The notes beneath the pieces are model-generated. The model was not told the DNA's origin and did no database searches. It saw nothing but the letters and a program-made list of their open reading frames with translations. 30,823 bases of DNA from Beroe ovata (Eukaryota > Ctenophora > Nuda > Beroida > Beroidae): positions 83,517 through 114,339 of the forward strand of contig CAMPET010000126.1 in NCBI GenBank assembly GCA_946803715.1, in the 5' to 3' direction. Made by a program: the position numbers and the translations under genes. Below are positions 1-13,413 of this stretch, piece by piece; position 1 is the stretch's first letter, and the number at the start of each line of letters is the position of its first letter.

Positions 1-29
1 GCGTCTGTGTCTGTATCTGTCTCACTCAC

Positions 30-1840
30 ACAAAACACTTGGAATGCCAGAATATGCCCCCACTACACACGATGAAGGCACTCTTGGTGAACCCCTCCTT
101 GCACACATTACAACACTGATCCAGTTGGTATATCCGGTTATCCCCTGGCTGCGACACCCACACCTCATTCTTGAGATCTATGTCATACATGAACATAGCA
201 GGAATGTCCATCTGTGCCACTTCCATGGCGTCCCTGATCTCTGCCATGACCCGGGCATGTTGTTTGTGGATATACTGCGGTGTTTGGAGGTTCTTGGACG
301 TCTCCTCGCTGTATTCTATCTCCGGTGGGGGTGGAGGTGGGGGAGGCGGATGGGTGGGAGGTGGAGTGTCCGGTTTTTGGGAAACTCTCCTCTTGAAAAT
401 TGCTGGGACGCTCTTCCGTGATTCCTTCAACTTGGGGATGGCATCGGTCATGTTATCCGTATCAAGTATGTCTCCAGCAGAGTTAGACCGTTGCATCCGT
501 TTTGATGTCTTGCTCTGTGGTCTGCACGAAACCCGCCTCTTCAGATCTCCGATGATTGACAACTGCCTCTGTTTCGAAGTTGGTGTATCACGGTTTTCAT
601 AGGCCACTTCAATCATCTCCTCATCTAAAACATCGCCTGCAGAACTAGATCTGTAGAGAGAGCTCCCTTTCTTGGACTTCTTCCTTCGCCGTGTTCCCTT
701 CTCGAGCGAGTACTGAGTAGAACTCTCCACACTGGTGTGTCTGTTCACGTCATGCACCGCACACCTGCACTTCTCCCCAGTAGTACCACGTGATGACCTC
801 TGATCCCAGGGGGAACTTGATTTGTCAGATGTCACGTGGTAAGATAGCGGGTCACGTGACAGACTGTTTGTCGCCATCGTGGGAACTTGACGTTTACCAC
901 TCTCGCAACCTTCCCCCGTCTTTATGTTCAATTTTTCCGTTATTTTCTCTGCAACAACTTCACACAGACCGTCAAAATCGTCGAAAAGGTCTGACAGATG
1001 TGAGTCGGTTGAGACCCTCCGTTTAACTGTCGATCGGATAACATCTTGAAGATGTCTGTTCTTGAATTTCCTGTAATAATGCTCAGTCGCCTCATTGGGT
1101 TTGATCCTCTCAGCATCCACAGCATTAGAATCAAAATAGTCTAGATCCTCCATTATCTCATAATCTGGTCCACAAGCACTACTGGACTGAGTGCTAATCT
1201 GAGACTCTGGTACAATTTGAGGATTAGTGGAGGTCTGTGACGTGAACCTAGTCTCAGTCTGACAGGATGCCTGTGAAGCACTGCTCTGAGTGGATGTGCT
1301 ACGTTTGGTGGACAAGGGGGTGCCCTGTGAAGAGGTGGAAGAAGAGGTTACCCCATTCTCCGATAGGGGTGACTTGTTTCTGGTGGCCTCTGCCAGGGGA
1401 TCCTCATTAGGCTCAGATTGTACAGTGAGATGAGAATATCGTCCCATGTCTATCAGTTCAATGATGTTCTGTTCAAGGACCAATCCACTCATATCAATCT
1501 TTTCCGGTTTATTCATCTGGGATCTATCGATAACGACTTTGTTATCCTTGCATCTCTCTAGACTACTCCAATCGGAAAACCCCGAATCCTTGCTGTATCT
1601 GTTACGATTCTCATCAATCAGCGCTTTCTTCCTCTTTAGGGTGGAGGTTGCATAATTGAGATTGAGGACCTCGTTGAAGAAGTGGTCCGGAGTCTGGCAG
1701 TTCTGTTCCACTGGATTGTTCTTGGTGTTGAACGCAAAGCGCACATCAGGTCTCCCGATCTTCTCCCTCTCCAGATATTTGAGTGTGTTTTCGTAGTTTC
1801 CTCTGATCACGAATTTGTAAGCGGCATCGCTGCTTGCCAT
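30..1840 (-). CDS. LIM-domain protein, long disordered coding exon, 3' part outside window
   Basis: One open exon gives about 600 residues from the ATG at 1838-1840. An in-frame stop and a possible acceptor (TTTTAG) sit directly before this ATG, so it is either the start after a 5'UTR intron or a phase-0 internal exon. Residues 1-130 look partly ordered. Residues 150-225 are Ser/Thr/Gln rich. KRRVS occurs at 273-277, 434-438 and 483-487, and a segment containing SAGD[VI]LD is duplicated (about 397-438 and 451-487). A proline run lies at 493-506. The end has C577-x2-C580-x18-H599-x2-C602, the first half of a LIM zinc finger. The frame then runs into GTGTGAGTGAG, so splicing is expected at 31 (phase 0) or 29. 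LIM fingers bind proteins, often cytoskeletal or adhesion partners. The family member is not recognised. Function is inferred from the LIM half only. Confidence 0.8.
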
Positions 1841-3407
1841 CTAAAATTATTGAGTGTTGTACGTTTGAGAACGGTGGAGTCAACTTTAGGAGTACGAAAC
1901 AAAAGTAGACATGGCATATACGTGATGCTTTAATTCCTACTTCTACAGCTGATTTTAGACTTTCAATATGGCAAAAAGTTAATATATTCAACGGATAATT
2001 ACTGTAGGCGCAGAAAGGGCACACATAGTACATGTTTGCCCATTTGGCGTCATCATCATTCGTCTAGACGCAAGGTTGATGATGAAAAGAGCAGCTTGAC
2101 ATTAAAATTATATAACCTGTCATCACTCCGCTACTGCTGCAGACAATCTGTCTACATAATATCCATGAACAATGAATAGTGGATGAAAAGAAGAAAAAGG
2201 GGGCAATTCCCATTCATCAACATCAATACTTCAATAGCTGACACACATGTTGAGCAGCAAAGACTGGCGTATTATAACAGAAACCATTTCCAATAGTAAC
2301 AGTTCTAGCAGGAACAGTTCAGTGTACACTGTACAGGCCCAATGCATAAATATGCATGGAACACATATATCCATGTTTGCTGTTTAACCCTATGCTGCAC
2401 ATTATAATCCCAGTATCCCAGTGTACCAGGGTCAAGGAAGTGATGGATACGTGTCAGCAGACAGAGAGAAAGTGAGCTTGTTAAAAAACACGAGCTTATG
2501 CACGGCTGCTAGTATATCTGATTGATTTTGAGAAAATGAAATGATAAAATAGTGAAAACCACGGAAGCTTGTCTTGATTCTAGAGTCATCAGAATATTAT
2601 AGCAGGACACAAGGTTCAAGGAAGAAGCGAGACGCACCAAGAATTGAAAGAAGTTGAGGGGCAGTGGAGGGATCAATTAGCCTATCAGAAGCTTGACAAA
2701 AACAATTTTGACGTTTTCAGCCGAAACTGATGGGGCCATCATCTCTGATTACTCAATTATCTTCACGCCTTCTGTCAAGAGCTGCCAGTGCCCCTCATGA
2801 AAATTACCGTTCAGTCCCATGGTCTCCCATCACATCACAGAAATCTTAACCAAGAATGCCCTTACAAAGACTCGTAGTCTATGGAGACTGGAAAATGGAG
2901 ATCCAATAAAAAGAAGCAAGTGACTTGGAGAGAGCGAAATGGCATGATCACAAGGTTGAACTGAGGGGGATTGATGAGATACCCGGATCCTAGACAGACC
3001 CTATCAGCAACTATATGTGAGAGAGTAGGTGCTCCTATCTCGCGACTATAAGATAAGGTGTGGTCACTGTGCACTTGTATAACTTCCATCATACTAGCTT
3101 ATCTACCGCTCACTACCATGCTTAACTACACCCAATGGTAAATCCAGGTGAAGAGTATCAGATCGGTTTATTCACAGGGCAAGCAATCCCATGATCATTG
3201 TGATGCTTCATCGATTCCTACCTGTAATTTGTTAGCAAAAACTTTGGAAAGAGGAATGCGATAAACACTCGAATCACTGCAGGAGCAAGATCGTGCACTC
3301 GTGTCAACGGAAGAAAGTCTAAAGATGGTCGGAAGTTGAGATAACATCTCTTAACACCTCATCGCGAGGATCGACACTGTACGACTTCGTGTCACCACTT
3401 CAAATTG

Positions 3408-3410
<3 letters not shown>

Positions 3411-3442
<32 letters not shown>

Positions 3443-3610
3443 TAACACACTGTCTACAGATTGCAGGACTGGGAGTAACGGTGTGTGTGTGTGTGTGTNA
3501 CTAGAGTATCACTCTTTCGTGGAATGAAACCCTTTGTTCAGACACTATTGAGAGACAAAGAGCTGCAATGAACATATTATTCGTTATCAGCATTATATCG
3601 CACAAAAACG

Positions 3611-3643
<33 letters not shown>
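3411..3643. repeat. Cluster of (TG)n microsatellites
   Basis: Three TG dinucleotide tracts of about 30, 18 and 31 bp lie at 3411-3440, 3481-3498 and 3613-3643, separated by unique sequence. The second ends at an ambiguous base (3499), which suggests the tract length was hard to resolve. Confidence 0.95.
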
Positions 3644-3645
<2 letters not shown>

Positions 3646-4542
3646 CATGGCTGACGTCTGTGCGGTGAGAGATGATCCTCTGCCCATAGTGGTGACTGTG
3701 TGTGTGTGTGTGGCTGAAATGCGAATCATTCATCTGAGGAATTTGTGACCCACTGGGTACTGACGGTGCGGTGTGCCGTGTGTGTGCGTGTCCCTCTCAT
3801 TATTAAGTCTAGGGATAAGGTGCTCGCAGGGAATGCCTGGAAATGGTTACGATAAGAACAGTCAGCTAATAACCTTGCCAATTATTATTACTCGGTAGGT
3901 AAAAAGATCAGATCTGAACAAAATCAATTACAGACTGTTGTCACAGGTTTGCTATCCAGTGAGTTTCCATCCAGTTACTTTCATAGCAGGGTAGTAGACT
4001 TAACTATATTGTAAAAAGACAAGGAAGTGTGTAATTGAGTGACAAAAGCAGACAAACAATCCATGTCATTGCATCTGTTATTCTGTTATTGTCTGGAGAT
4101 TGTATTGGACAAATAATTGGTACATTGTTCAGTTAAACTGATATACCTATTGATGACCAAGTCGTAGGGAATTCCCAACTTATCAAATTCCTAAACAGGT
4201 CTCACATTGGAAAGATAATCAAAACAGTCTGAATGTTCAAAATCGCTCCAAACCATTTTTCACCAAATACTACCACAACACCGAACTACAGCCTTCTCAA
4301 ATTCGCACAATAACAAAGGAAAACTTACAACAATTTAAATAACTGTTGCTGGAGCCTATGTCTCCAGCCGTGTAAAGCCTAACAACAACAACAACAGCTC
4401 GACCCCATATGTTTCCTAGTAGAATAATATGTCCGTAACATATTACAACAATAACCCAACCTATGTGACATAGGATATAGGTAGGAGTTACCAGTAATAC
4501 TGACTGAGTGGTAGGTTAATAAAAACTCGAAAAAACAATGAA

Positions 4543-4548
4543 TTTATT
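4543..4548 (-). terminator. Candidate polyadenylation signal (AATAAA) for the 12-exon LIM gene
   Basis: AATAAA reads on the minus strand about 540 nt beyond the predicted stop at 5088-5090. It is the first perfect hexamer I see downstream on that strand. In AT-rich DNA this could be chance. Confidence 0.3.
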
Positions 4549-5087
4549 TAACATCAATACAAGGCCAAGATACCATCTTGGCTACGATAGTTGACCCAGT
4601 CCTATTGATATCAACCAATCAAGCAAGAGGGAAATTGGGTGTGGTCCCCGAATAAACGCCAGAACTGACAGTTCATTCCCTAGCCCATTCATTGTGTTTA
4701 ACAACACAAGTTCTGACGAATCTGGATCTGTGGACTCGTCAGAACATCATGAGGGAAATAAGCACCCGTCAAGTGAACAAACAAAGAGTTATGTGAATTA
4801 TTTCTGTATCCTACTATATCATGAACAAGATTACGAAGTTTTGGTAACAGAGAAATTTAGCCACATAATAACCGAAGAATAAACGTCAAGTGACTAAATA
4901 CAGGCAGAAAAACATTTAAACACACCGCAGGTAAGGATAGTGCTATGTACAACTGTTGAACTAGGTTTTTAAAACCCAGACTCCCATCCCACAGTCAGCC
5001 TGATAGACATGTCTTCCTGAGCAGGAGCCTGAATGGGGTCTCCGTATGTGATAACTCATACCCGCGGAAATGCAACTGTCTGAGCCT

Positions 5088-8000
5088 TTACCTATGATAA
5101 TAGTTCCAAATCTGCCAGTCACATCTCAGCTTACAGTCATAACATCTCTGGACAGAGCTGCATATATGCAGTGAGACCTTACAGTGGTCACATGACTCAA
5201 TGACAACTTGACAAAGGGGTCGTGAGATAAGATGGGTGACTATTATGAGCAATGATAATACTCCCAATAATATAATACATAATATTGTATGCATGTGACC
5301 AATGTGACCAATGATGATGTCGTGTTGTAGTGATCAGGTGAATTTGATAATTCATTGGGATAGTTTCATCTTTTCATTCGGAATAGATGCGTAGGTACCT
5401 ACCTATAAAATATATAATAGTTACCTACCTATATTACCTACCTAATAGCTACCTATAATATTCTAGCTGAAAGTTCAACGTTGCACAATATTAGGCCCTA
5501 GAAGGCAAGTCCTATTTTACTTATGCAAAATGTAGCCACGCTCTAAGAATCATAGGTACTCACACGAAACACTCCTCGTGCCAGTGCCCATCATTTGTGC
5601 TGATGATCGTCTTCTTTTGCTCGTCCTGGAGTTTCTCCTTGCAGAGGAAGCAATCCTTCTTACTGAGGTCATCCTGCGATTCGGCATACCTGGCAATACA
5701 TCAGGGATCAATCACAGTGTGGAAAGTGGCTTTCAGTTTGGGAGTGCTCATTTAGAGAGTGTTTCAGTGTAAATTTCATCGAAATAACGCAGTGTAACGC
5801 AAGTACCGAAATACTTTATAACATCTAAATTGTTTCTTTTCCTAGCTTCTTAGTGGGTAACTATTGAAAAACTTGCGAACTTGTGAACTTTTGAAGCAAT
5901 TTCACTAACCCTTCAAATCCATTCCCATATCCAGGACCGTACATGCCGTTAGTCCCTGGCACTTCCTGCCCAGGGAGGAATACACTGGCCCGGTGCAGTC
6001 CTGGTGACCTCCCGTCTGGGGTTCCTGGAGAGGGGGAGGTTGTCATGGTAACGATATCCTGTCACTTAGGAGTGACGATTAGTGGTCTTGGAGAGACAAT
6101 CAACGAAGTCATCCTCGAAAGTTGTTCCTTGAGTTTGGTTCACACTGCTACCTACAGCTATAATAAGTACATGACTACTTTGCTATTATTAACTGTACAA
6201 CTTATATAGGTGACACGTTGCTGGGTATCTGGACAAACACTGAACAAATCGGTTGATAAGTTGATATTGCACGTTAATTAACCGTAGATATACCGGTTGA
6301 TAAGTTGATATTGCACGTTGATTAACATAGACAAAAACAACAGATACTCTAGGTATTATACCTTGTTGCCTAGGACAGTTCAAAGAATTTCTGTAATCAT
6401 GATAGCACAGAGTTTTGCTTGCTCTCCGTTTATTCAGATAATGTTCAGCACAATCATTGTTGAGGGGGGATGGGTGCTTTGACAATTTATCAAGTTCAAG
6501 TCGAGCACGAAAAAAAGCTTTCAGACTTGGCATACCAGAAATCAATCCCAAAACAAGGTGCAACGACTAAAGATCCACAAAATAAACTGTCTAACGAGTT
6601 TAAACCGTAGTATAATATTATATCACAACTCATGCTATAATTTGTCAGACAGTTGGTTACATTATGTAGGATGCCCATATATGGCGAGTGATACTGCATC
6701 ACCATGGCTTACGTTACTAGGAAACCGTAGTGACATTGGTGGCATGCACCATATTAGAGATAAGGAAAACGCCCAGGGGTGTGATTCAGGTGCCTCATTC
6801 AATGTTAATGTGCACATAAATGCAAGTTAGACCATTAGCTATAACATTTGGCGCGATGGAACCAGCTAGAAAGCAATATGAGGAAATGCCTCACAAATCA
6901 GTAGAGAATCTAAGACAAAATATGCCAAAGTGAGTGTCCGAGTGAATTAGAGGTAGAGCAGCTATAGATCACAATGATGTGTTCCTACTCTCTGTGTGTG
7001 TGTGTGTGTACTGTGTGTGTGTGTGCGAGTCCCCTTACCAGTGTAATAATTAATATACTGAATATAATGATACATTATGTGAATTTTCAATAGATATAAT
7101 AACATATCGTGCTTCAATGCTTGCCTCATTATGCTCGTTATATAGCATTCAGAGTGATTATGTAGTCCTTTGTCAAGATAGAGTCTATGTCGGTGAGTAA
7201 GTTGATTGAGGAGAGTATGCCTGTGACCTAGTTATCAATGTTTATGTGGGTTTAAACTGGATTGTCAAAGGTGGAGAGTGAGAAATGCACTATTTGTAAA
7301 TCCGGAATTCAAAGTCAGCCAAAGGGCTCAATGAAGAGCTGCACCCAAAAAGAGATGCCACATGTGAATAATATGCACGTGCATATTAATTGTAGATAAA
7401 CCGAAATTCAAAGCATACTGAAATGCAACCTATCCCACAATTAAGTCCAATGAATAAAGAAGAAATGAGTACCATCTGGTCAACTGTTATACTGAGGCAT
7501 TCAGATCTGAACTTCATGAAGACTTCCCTCCTCCATAGCGCTTAGAGTTACACAAGAGAAAGACAATCAAACGTATAAGTCTATACAAGCCCGCAATAAA
7601 TATAACAATGCTCGCACACACCAATTTTATGCCCTATTATATCATATTCATTGCCCTCTTATATTCCTTGATACTTGTGGTATCTAATGAGGTCCATTAA
7701 CAGTTATGGTCAGTGTAGCTCTCGTTCATGATCTAGATAAATAGCTGGGAATAGCTCTTCCTTCTAATCTAGAGACTGAATAACTAGGTCAGAAACACAC
7801 ATCATAAGGGGGTTCCTAATCATAAGATAGCTCTTATTTGGTATCATGTCCCTTGGAAATGATTCTGTTTCCCGAGGAAATGTCTCAGCGTTTTGGCAGT
7901 CAGCAGTCGGCAGCTCGAGTAGATTCCTTGAAGCGATGAAATTCAAAACTCGAGGAATCACCTCGAAGTGAAGGACTCGAAAACGCCCTACCGTCAGTTT

Positions 8001-11000
8001 ATACCTAAGTCGCGACAAACTACTCAACAACAAGATGGCCTTGTCGGCAGGTATCACTGTCAGCTGATCCAATGAGTCGGTTAGAGTATCGAGTTGGTTA
8101 GAATCTATACTAACACACGTCGTCCTTTCCTACTTTCAGACACATTAGGTACTTCACACAACTTCACTACACTAGGTAGTCACTATCTTATTAATCACTA
8201 CCCTACACTAACCAGATCGGAATCTGAGGAGTGGAGAGTCCGGGTAGAAGGAGCGAGTTGGAGCTGGAGAGTCCGGAGCCGTGGAGAGAGATGAGGAGGA
8301 GGACAGATGATGGGGTGTGGAGAAGCCACTGCCACCAAGTCGGGGAGAGCTGTTATACCCGGGTATAGTGGCAGTAGGGGGCGCAAGTGGTGGCCGACCT
8401 TTGTGTGTCATGTCGGGAAACTTGACAGAAGAAATGAGTTGGATATTAAGTGTAAAATTCGATACGAAAAGCAAGCGAATGAAAGGGAAAAAAGGAAAAG
8501 GGGAGTGCAAGAGAGCGTTCGAAATAGATAAGAAGTGAGTGAAATATATATTGGTTTTCGATAAAGAATGCGGTGAGGTAACCGAGAAATGAGTGTACCA
8601 GCTCTGCTACTGCTGTAATCCACTCTCTTGAGGTATAATAATAGAGACATTGCTAATCAACGATAACTCAATTATAGATTACTGCCACGAGACCAATGGA
8701 TAATATACTCGGGCAGACACTATTGCCAAGAGCAGCAGGAGAACGGGATGGTATTACAATATTGAATTTCGTGCGTGCACATGGCAATCATTATGTCACC
8801 ATACAATACCGTCAAAAATTACGGAATTGTTTGTGTTTGGGTACCGGTATTGTTTGTTCACGTGATCAATTTAGATTAATTGGAATTATTGGAGTGATAT
8901 CACGGATAAATCAGACACCACATTTTTCAAAGTGCCTGGTGTGGTACCTACATGTCTTAATTAGGTGATAACAACCCATAGAATATCGTATCATTGCAAT
9001 TTCGTATAATATTTCGGAATATTTTCTCACTGGTTCCCCAAAATAGATTAAGTTTGAATAAAATGGATTATTATTTTTCATAACTCTTGCGGTGTGGTTT
9101 GAAGTATAATCGAATTTTGTGCTGTTTCGCTGAATATTTTTTGGAATATTGGATTTCAGCCGAAGGGTTTGCTTTCATTGAACCTCACCCCTGTGACAAA
9201 GCATACCCGATATTGCCTTACTCGAGCAATTCCCTAGAAATTTGATGCCACGGGAACTCAATTTCCAAATACCATCGCTATTATAGAGTTCCCACTTCCC
9301 AAGTTCAGTGTGATTTCCAGAACAAGGCCAGGGTGTTTCGGCCAGTGTTTCTATACCCACATTCCAGTGTACACAAACACACACACATACAAACACACAC
9401 NTAATACCTTCTGGCTGTTTTCGTGATACGTGCTCGCCCTCACTGCGTTCGTGCATTATCGCACGTATCCCTCACGCCAGAAGGTATTATTTGATTATAG
9501 AGTTCCCACTTCCCAAGTTCAGAGGGTGTTTCGGCCAGTGTTTCTATACCCAGATTCCAGTGTACACAAACACAGTACACACACAAACACACACAAACAC
9601 AAACACACAGACACACACACATACAAACACACTAACAATAGCACTGTTTCAACAGTTTCCGCTGTTCACACTAAGCTATGTGCTAGGCACCAGCAAGACC
9701 AAAGACAGAAATACGTTTCACTTTCAGATGTATTTCATGTAAAGTGTGACTATAGATCAACTATGGGTAATTCGCGTTGTATGCTAGTTTTCCTAGTGCT
9801 GATTATACAAACACTCCGCGCCCAAATGATGACAGCTCCCAGAGCTAGCTTCCCCCGAATCTGCTTCCAGAGAATCACTGAGAGGCATGCTACTCGGGAA
9901 GAAAGAGAGTGTCCGGCGAAAATAATAGCTCGAAAATAGTGGAATTGTGAATGAAATAATATAGGGGGTCTGTGAACCTCCATCATTGGAATGCGGGGGT
10001 TCACTCGTTAAAACCACAAAAACCACATCTCCAGGATCACCGCATTCTCATGTTTTCAAAATCACAGAATTGAATGCGGAGTAACAGCGGAGAACGGTTG
10101 CTACTTTCATATTATGATAGGGGGCTATACCTACGATTGCATGGTTTACACGGTTCTACTGCACTGTAACACGTGCAGACATGTAGTGACGTCATGACGA
10201 CAATGTTTTCTTATCTCCAGGGGGATATTATTACACGTCTTGACAACACTCATAATTAGCACACAATAAGCACATAGTAATACGTTATCTCTGATAAGAC
10301 GGGATCGTCATTTCAGTATTCATAGCTACTTGGATTATTCATAAAAATGGGTGAAAAGTCGTGGCAAAAACAAGGAAAGAATGATAACAAATTTTTCAAA
10401 GAATCACGAGGGATTAGATAAGGTTCCTGAATGAACCTATTCAACCGTTGTACACGATTCCAAAGTCAGAAGTTAGCACAAAACAAGTCTATATAGTGAC
10501 CACTATATAATGTGTGTGTGTGCTGCGTGAATTAGATTATTAACAGGACCTAATTAGCATGAGAACACGATTCATATGGACCACGGGATCTGGTTAAAGC
10601 AGGAGCATAACTTACATTGTACATGGTACAATACGAAGTTCGAACATTGTACAATATTCGAACATTGTACAATATACATTGTACATACGAATATTGTACA
10701 ATTGTACAATGTACATGATTGGCATACATTGTACATTACACTCGACAGTAACCCAGCAACGCACGGAAGGTATACATTTTACACATTCTACCTACAGCAC
10801 TCCCACAAGTTGTAAAACTTACATTGTATAGTAGGATTACTCACTGCCTATACATAAGCAATAGGTACATTAACTATACATTAACTATACATTAACTCAA
10901 CAATGTATACATTATTATACAATAAACACAGATATGTACCTGGTGTGGATGTATCGCCATGACTGCCCTGTACACTGCTCCCTGCTGGTACTCCCAGTGA

Positions 11001-13120
11001 CAAGTTCAGGTTAACATTGCTACCAGGCTGGTACCCACCACCACCTGCACCACCCGCACCACCTCCTGGTGCACTGCCGTACACGCTACCAACTGTACCA
11101 GGTGCTCTATTCCACGAGAGGTTGCCAAGTGAACCTGAAATAGGGGAGGGTTGTGTTACCAAGGTCACGTATAGCTACAGTCACAGGTCACGTATGTGGT
11201 CATCACTATGTTATGGTGACTGGTCAGTGAGTGGTCACGTATATTATGGTCATCATGAGAGTAACTTTACACTCATAAATAGGGTAATGTCATGATAATA
11301 TAGATTGAAATGTGACCACTTGTTACTAAACGAGTGTCCTGACAGGGATCTGAACTATGGTAACAGAGGTCTATGAACCAGGGAACCATGGTAAGTTACC
11401 AGGAGTATTGTGATTTGGGCAATTTAAGTACCGGCCAATATAAGTATTGGGCAATGTTACCATAGTTAAGCAGATTTTATCATAGTGTGTAGTGTTGAGA
11501 GTGTTTGGTTTTAATAGGAAGTGACAACCAAATGTTTTATTGTGACAATAAGATAATTGTGACAATGAGATAATTGTCACAATAAGATAATTGTTACTGT
11601 GCCTACACCTAAACGTTCTGTCCTATTATTACCATAGCAACCATCGTTACTAACAATTGATAACAGAATGAAGTAACATTTCACATTGTTATCTTACTAA
11701 CAACCACTCGTTACACTCGAGTCAGTAATGAAGTGAACAAACACCGAATTCAGACTCCACTTATAAGTTATACTTTATATATTTGGAATTCACTAAAATG
11801 TCTTATAGTGAATTCCAAATGCAGTGAAGTACAGTTACTAAAGTAGAGTATACTATAGTAGAGTTACTAAAGTAGAGTTACTAAAGTAGAGTACACTCAA
11901 GTAGAGTACACTAAAGTAGAGTACACTCAATTAGAGTCACTTAAGTAGAGTCAAGATGTCCAGTATCCACTATAACAGGTAGTGGACTCCACTATAATAA
12001 TGCCAGCTCACAACTATTCCTAGGGTATAGTCTGATGACACTCCATGAACCCCACTGCCCATCAACAGCTTTACTTGGAACTGGCATAGTAGAGCTAGAG
12101 TAGCTGTACTTCCGGTCAGCACCTTTCCTACATACTGAATTAAGTTCAGGACATGTGACTACATGTTATGCAGTATTCAAATTAGTTTAGACTATATAAA
12201 TAAAGGTAGGTACAAATTCAATCAAAACCTAAGTTTTAGGTTTGAATATAAGAATACAAAACAGTTCTTAGGTCTATCATAAAGTAAGTAAAACAATATG
12301 CAAGAAAAGTTGGGTGCTAAGAATTATAGGCCTTGCCGACAAAAAGAAATCAGTTTATTTTGCGTCAAATACTAATTTCATCAAGGGTGACAAATGACGA
12401 ATAAAGGATGTCAATTTGATAGTGATTTCTATTTAGTATGTCCCGATCCTTTGCTATATGAAATCAGTCAGAGAATGCTAATTCTAACACAATAGCTATA
12501 TTATCCACATGCTGAGTGTGGGAAGTATAATTGTGTGACAATTCTGACTAGGATTCTCTTTGATGACAAAAAGTGAAAAGGATCCTGGAATATGATGATT
12601 GATCGATACCAATTATCTTAGGGTAATTTTAGGCAACAAAATTATACCTACTTGAACCTCGTCGCCCTGAATCTCTTTCTATAATCTAGTTCTGGATTAG
12701 TAGAAAAATCTCGCCAAAACAGTGCTCAACTTCTTAGAACAAGAAGGAGCTGTATGAAAACAATGACGACAAGTTTTAATGAGTGTGGCCCTAGTTTTAT
12801 GATCTAGTTCCGTAGGGTCCGTACTAGGCAAATGGCAATAATGGTTCCCTCTTGTCAATACCCCTATTGAAAGAATGAGAATTGGAACACGTCCTACACA
12901 TTTTATAATTCATTCTCTTTTGAAGAAGTACATTGTAATGTACATGTATTGAAAGAGATAATTACTCGTTAATTACAGGCTACGTTAATAACATTCCACT
13001 TGATCCTGTCAGACTGCTGTCAGTCAGCAAATGATACATCAGTGTTGCGTGTGTGTGCCTCTGTGTGTCTGTGAGTGTGTGTGTGCCTCTGTGTGTCTGT
13101 GTGTGTGTGTGTGTGTGTGN

Positions 13121-13169
<49 letters not shown>

Positions 13170-13375
13170 TGTGTGTAAGTGTATACTGTCTGGTCTGCAT
13201 ATTTTCGAACAGGTGTAAGCGACCATCGACATTAGGACGTATAGTCATGGAAAAATTGGGCACACCGCCAGATGATAACTGTAGATCATGATTCCTGTGT
13301 ATGGTTAGTAGATGTCTTCTACACGAGATAGACTGAACAGAAGAAAAAGTCTCTCAACGCACAGATTGTGCGTCC

Positions 13376-13413
<38 letters not shown>

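Larger units (their letters stand above)
1841..5087. other. Intergenic region between the two LIM genes
   Basis: I see no supportable gene in this 3.2-kb AT-rich stretch. It should hold the promoter and any 5'UTR exon of the left-hand LIM gene and the 3'UTR of the right-hand one. It contains (TG)n tracts at 3411-3440, 3481-3498 and 3613-3643, and an imperfect inverted repeat around 2655-2800 whose outer arms are near gaggggcagtgg and ccagtgcccctc. A plus-strand open stretch at about 4595-4882 is Ser/Asp/Glu rich but has no clear start or splice context. Confidence 0.6.

Noticed and set aside
2655-2800. Imperfect inverted repeat, possible MITE
   Set aside because: The arms match only in patches and no target duplication is visible, so I mention it only within the intergenic entry.
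3653-3749. Plus-strand ATG with a good context followed by a GTGAGA donor-like site
   Set aside because: The frame runs through a (TG)n tract and no partner exon is visible.
4595-4882. Plus-strand Ser/Asp/Glu-rich open stretch
   Set aside because: It has no ATG near the front, no splice sites that I can defend and no recognised domain. Composition alone is not enough.
7764-8072. 102-codon minus-strand ORF
   Set aside because: It lies in the LIM gene intron, does not fit the gene's phases, and has no recognisable domain. A random ORF of this length is plausible.
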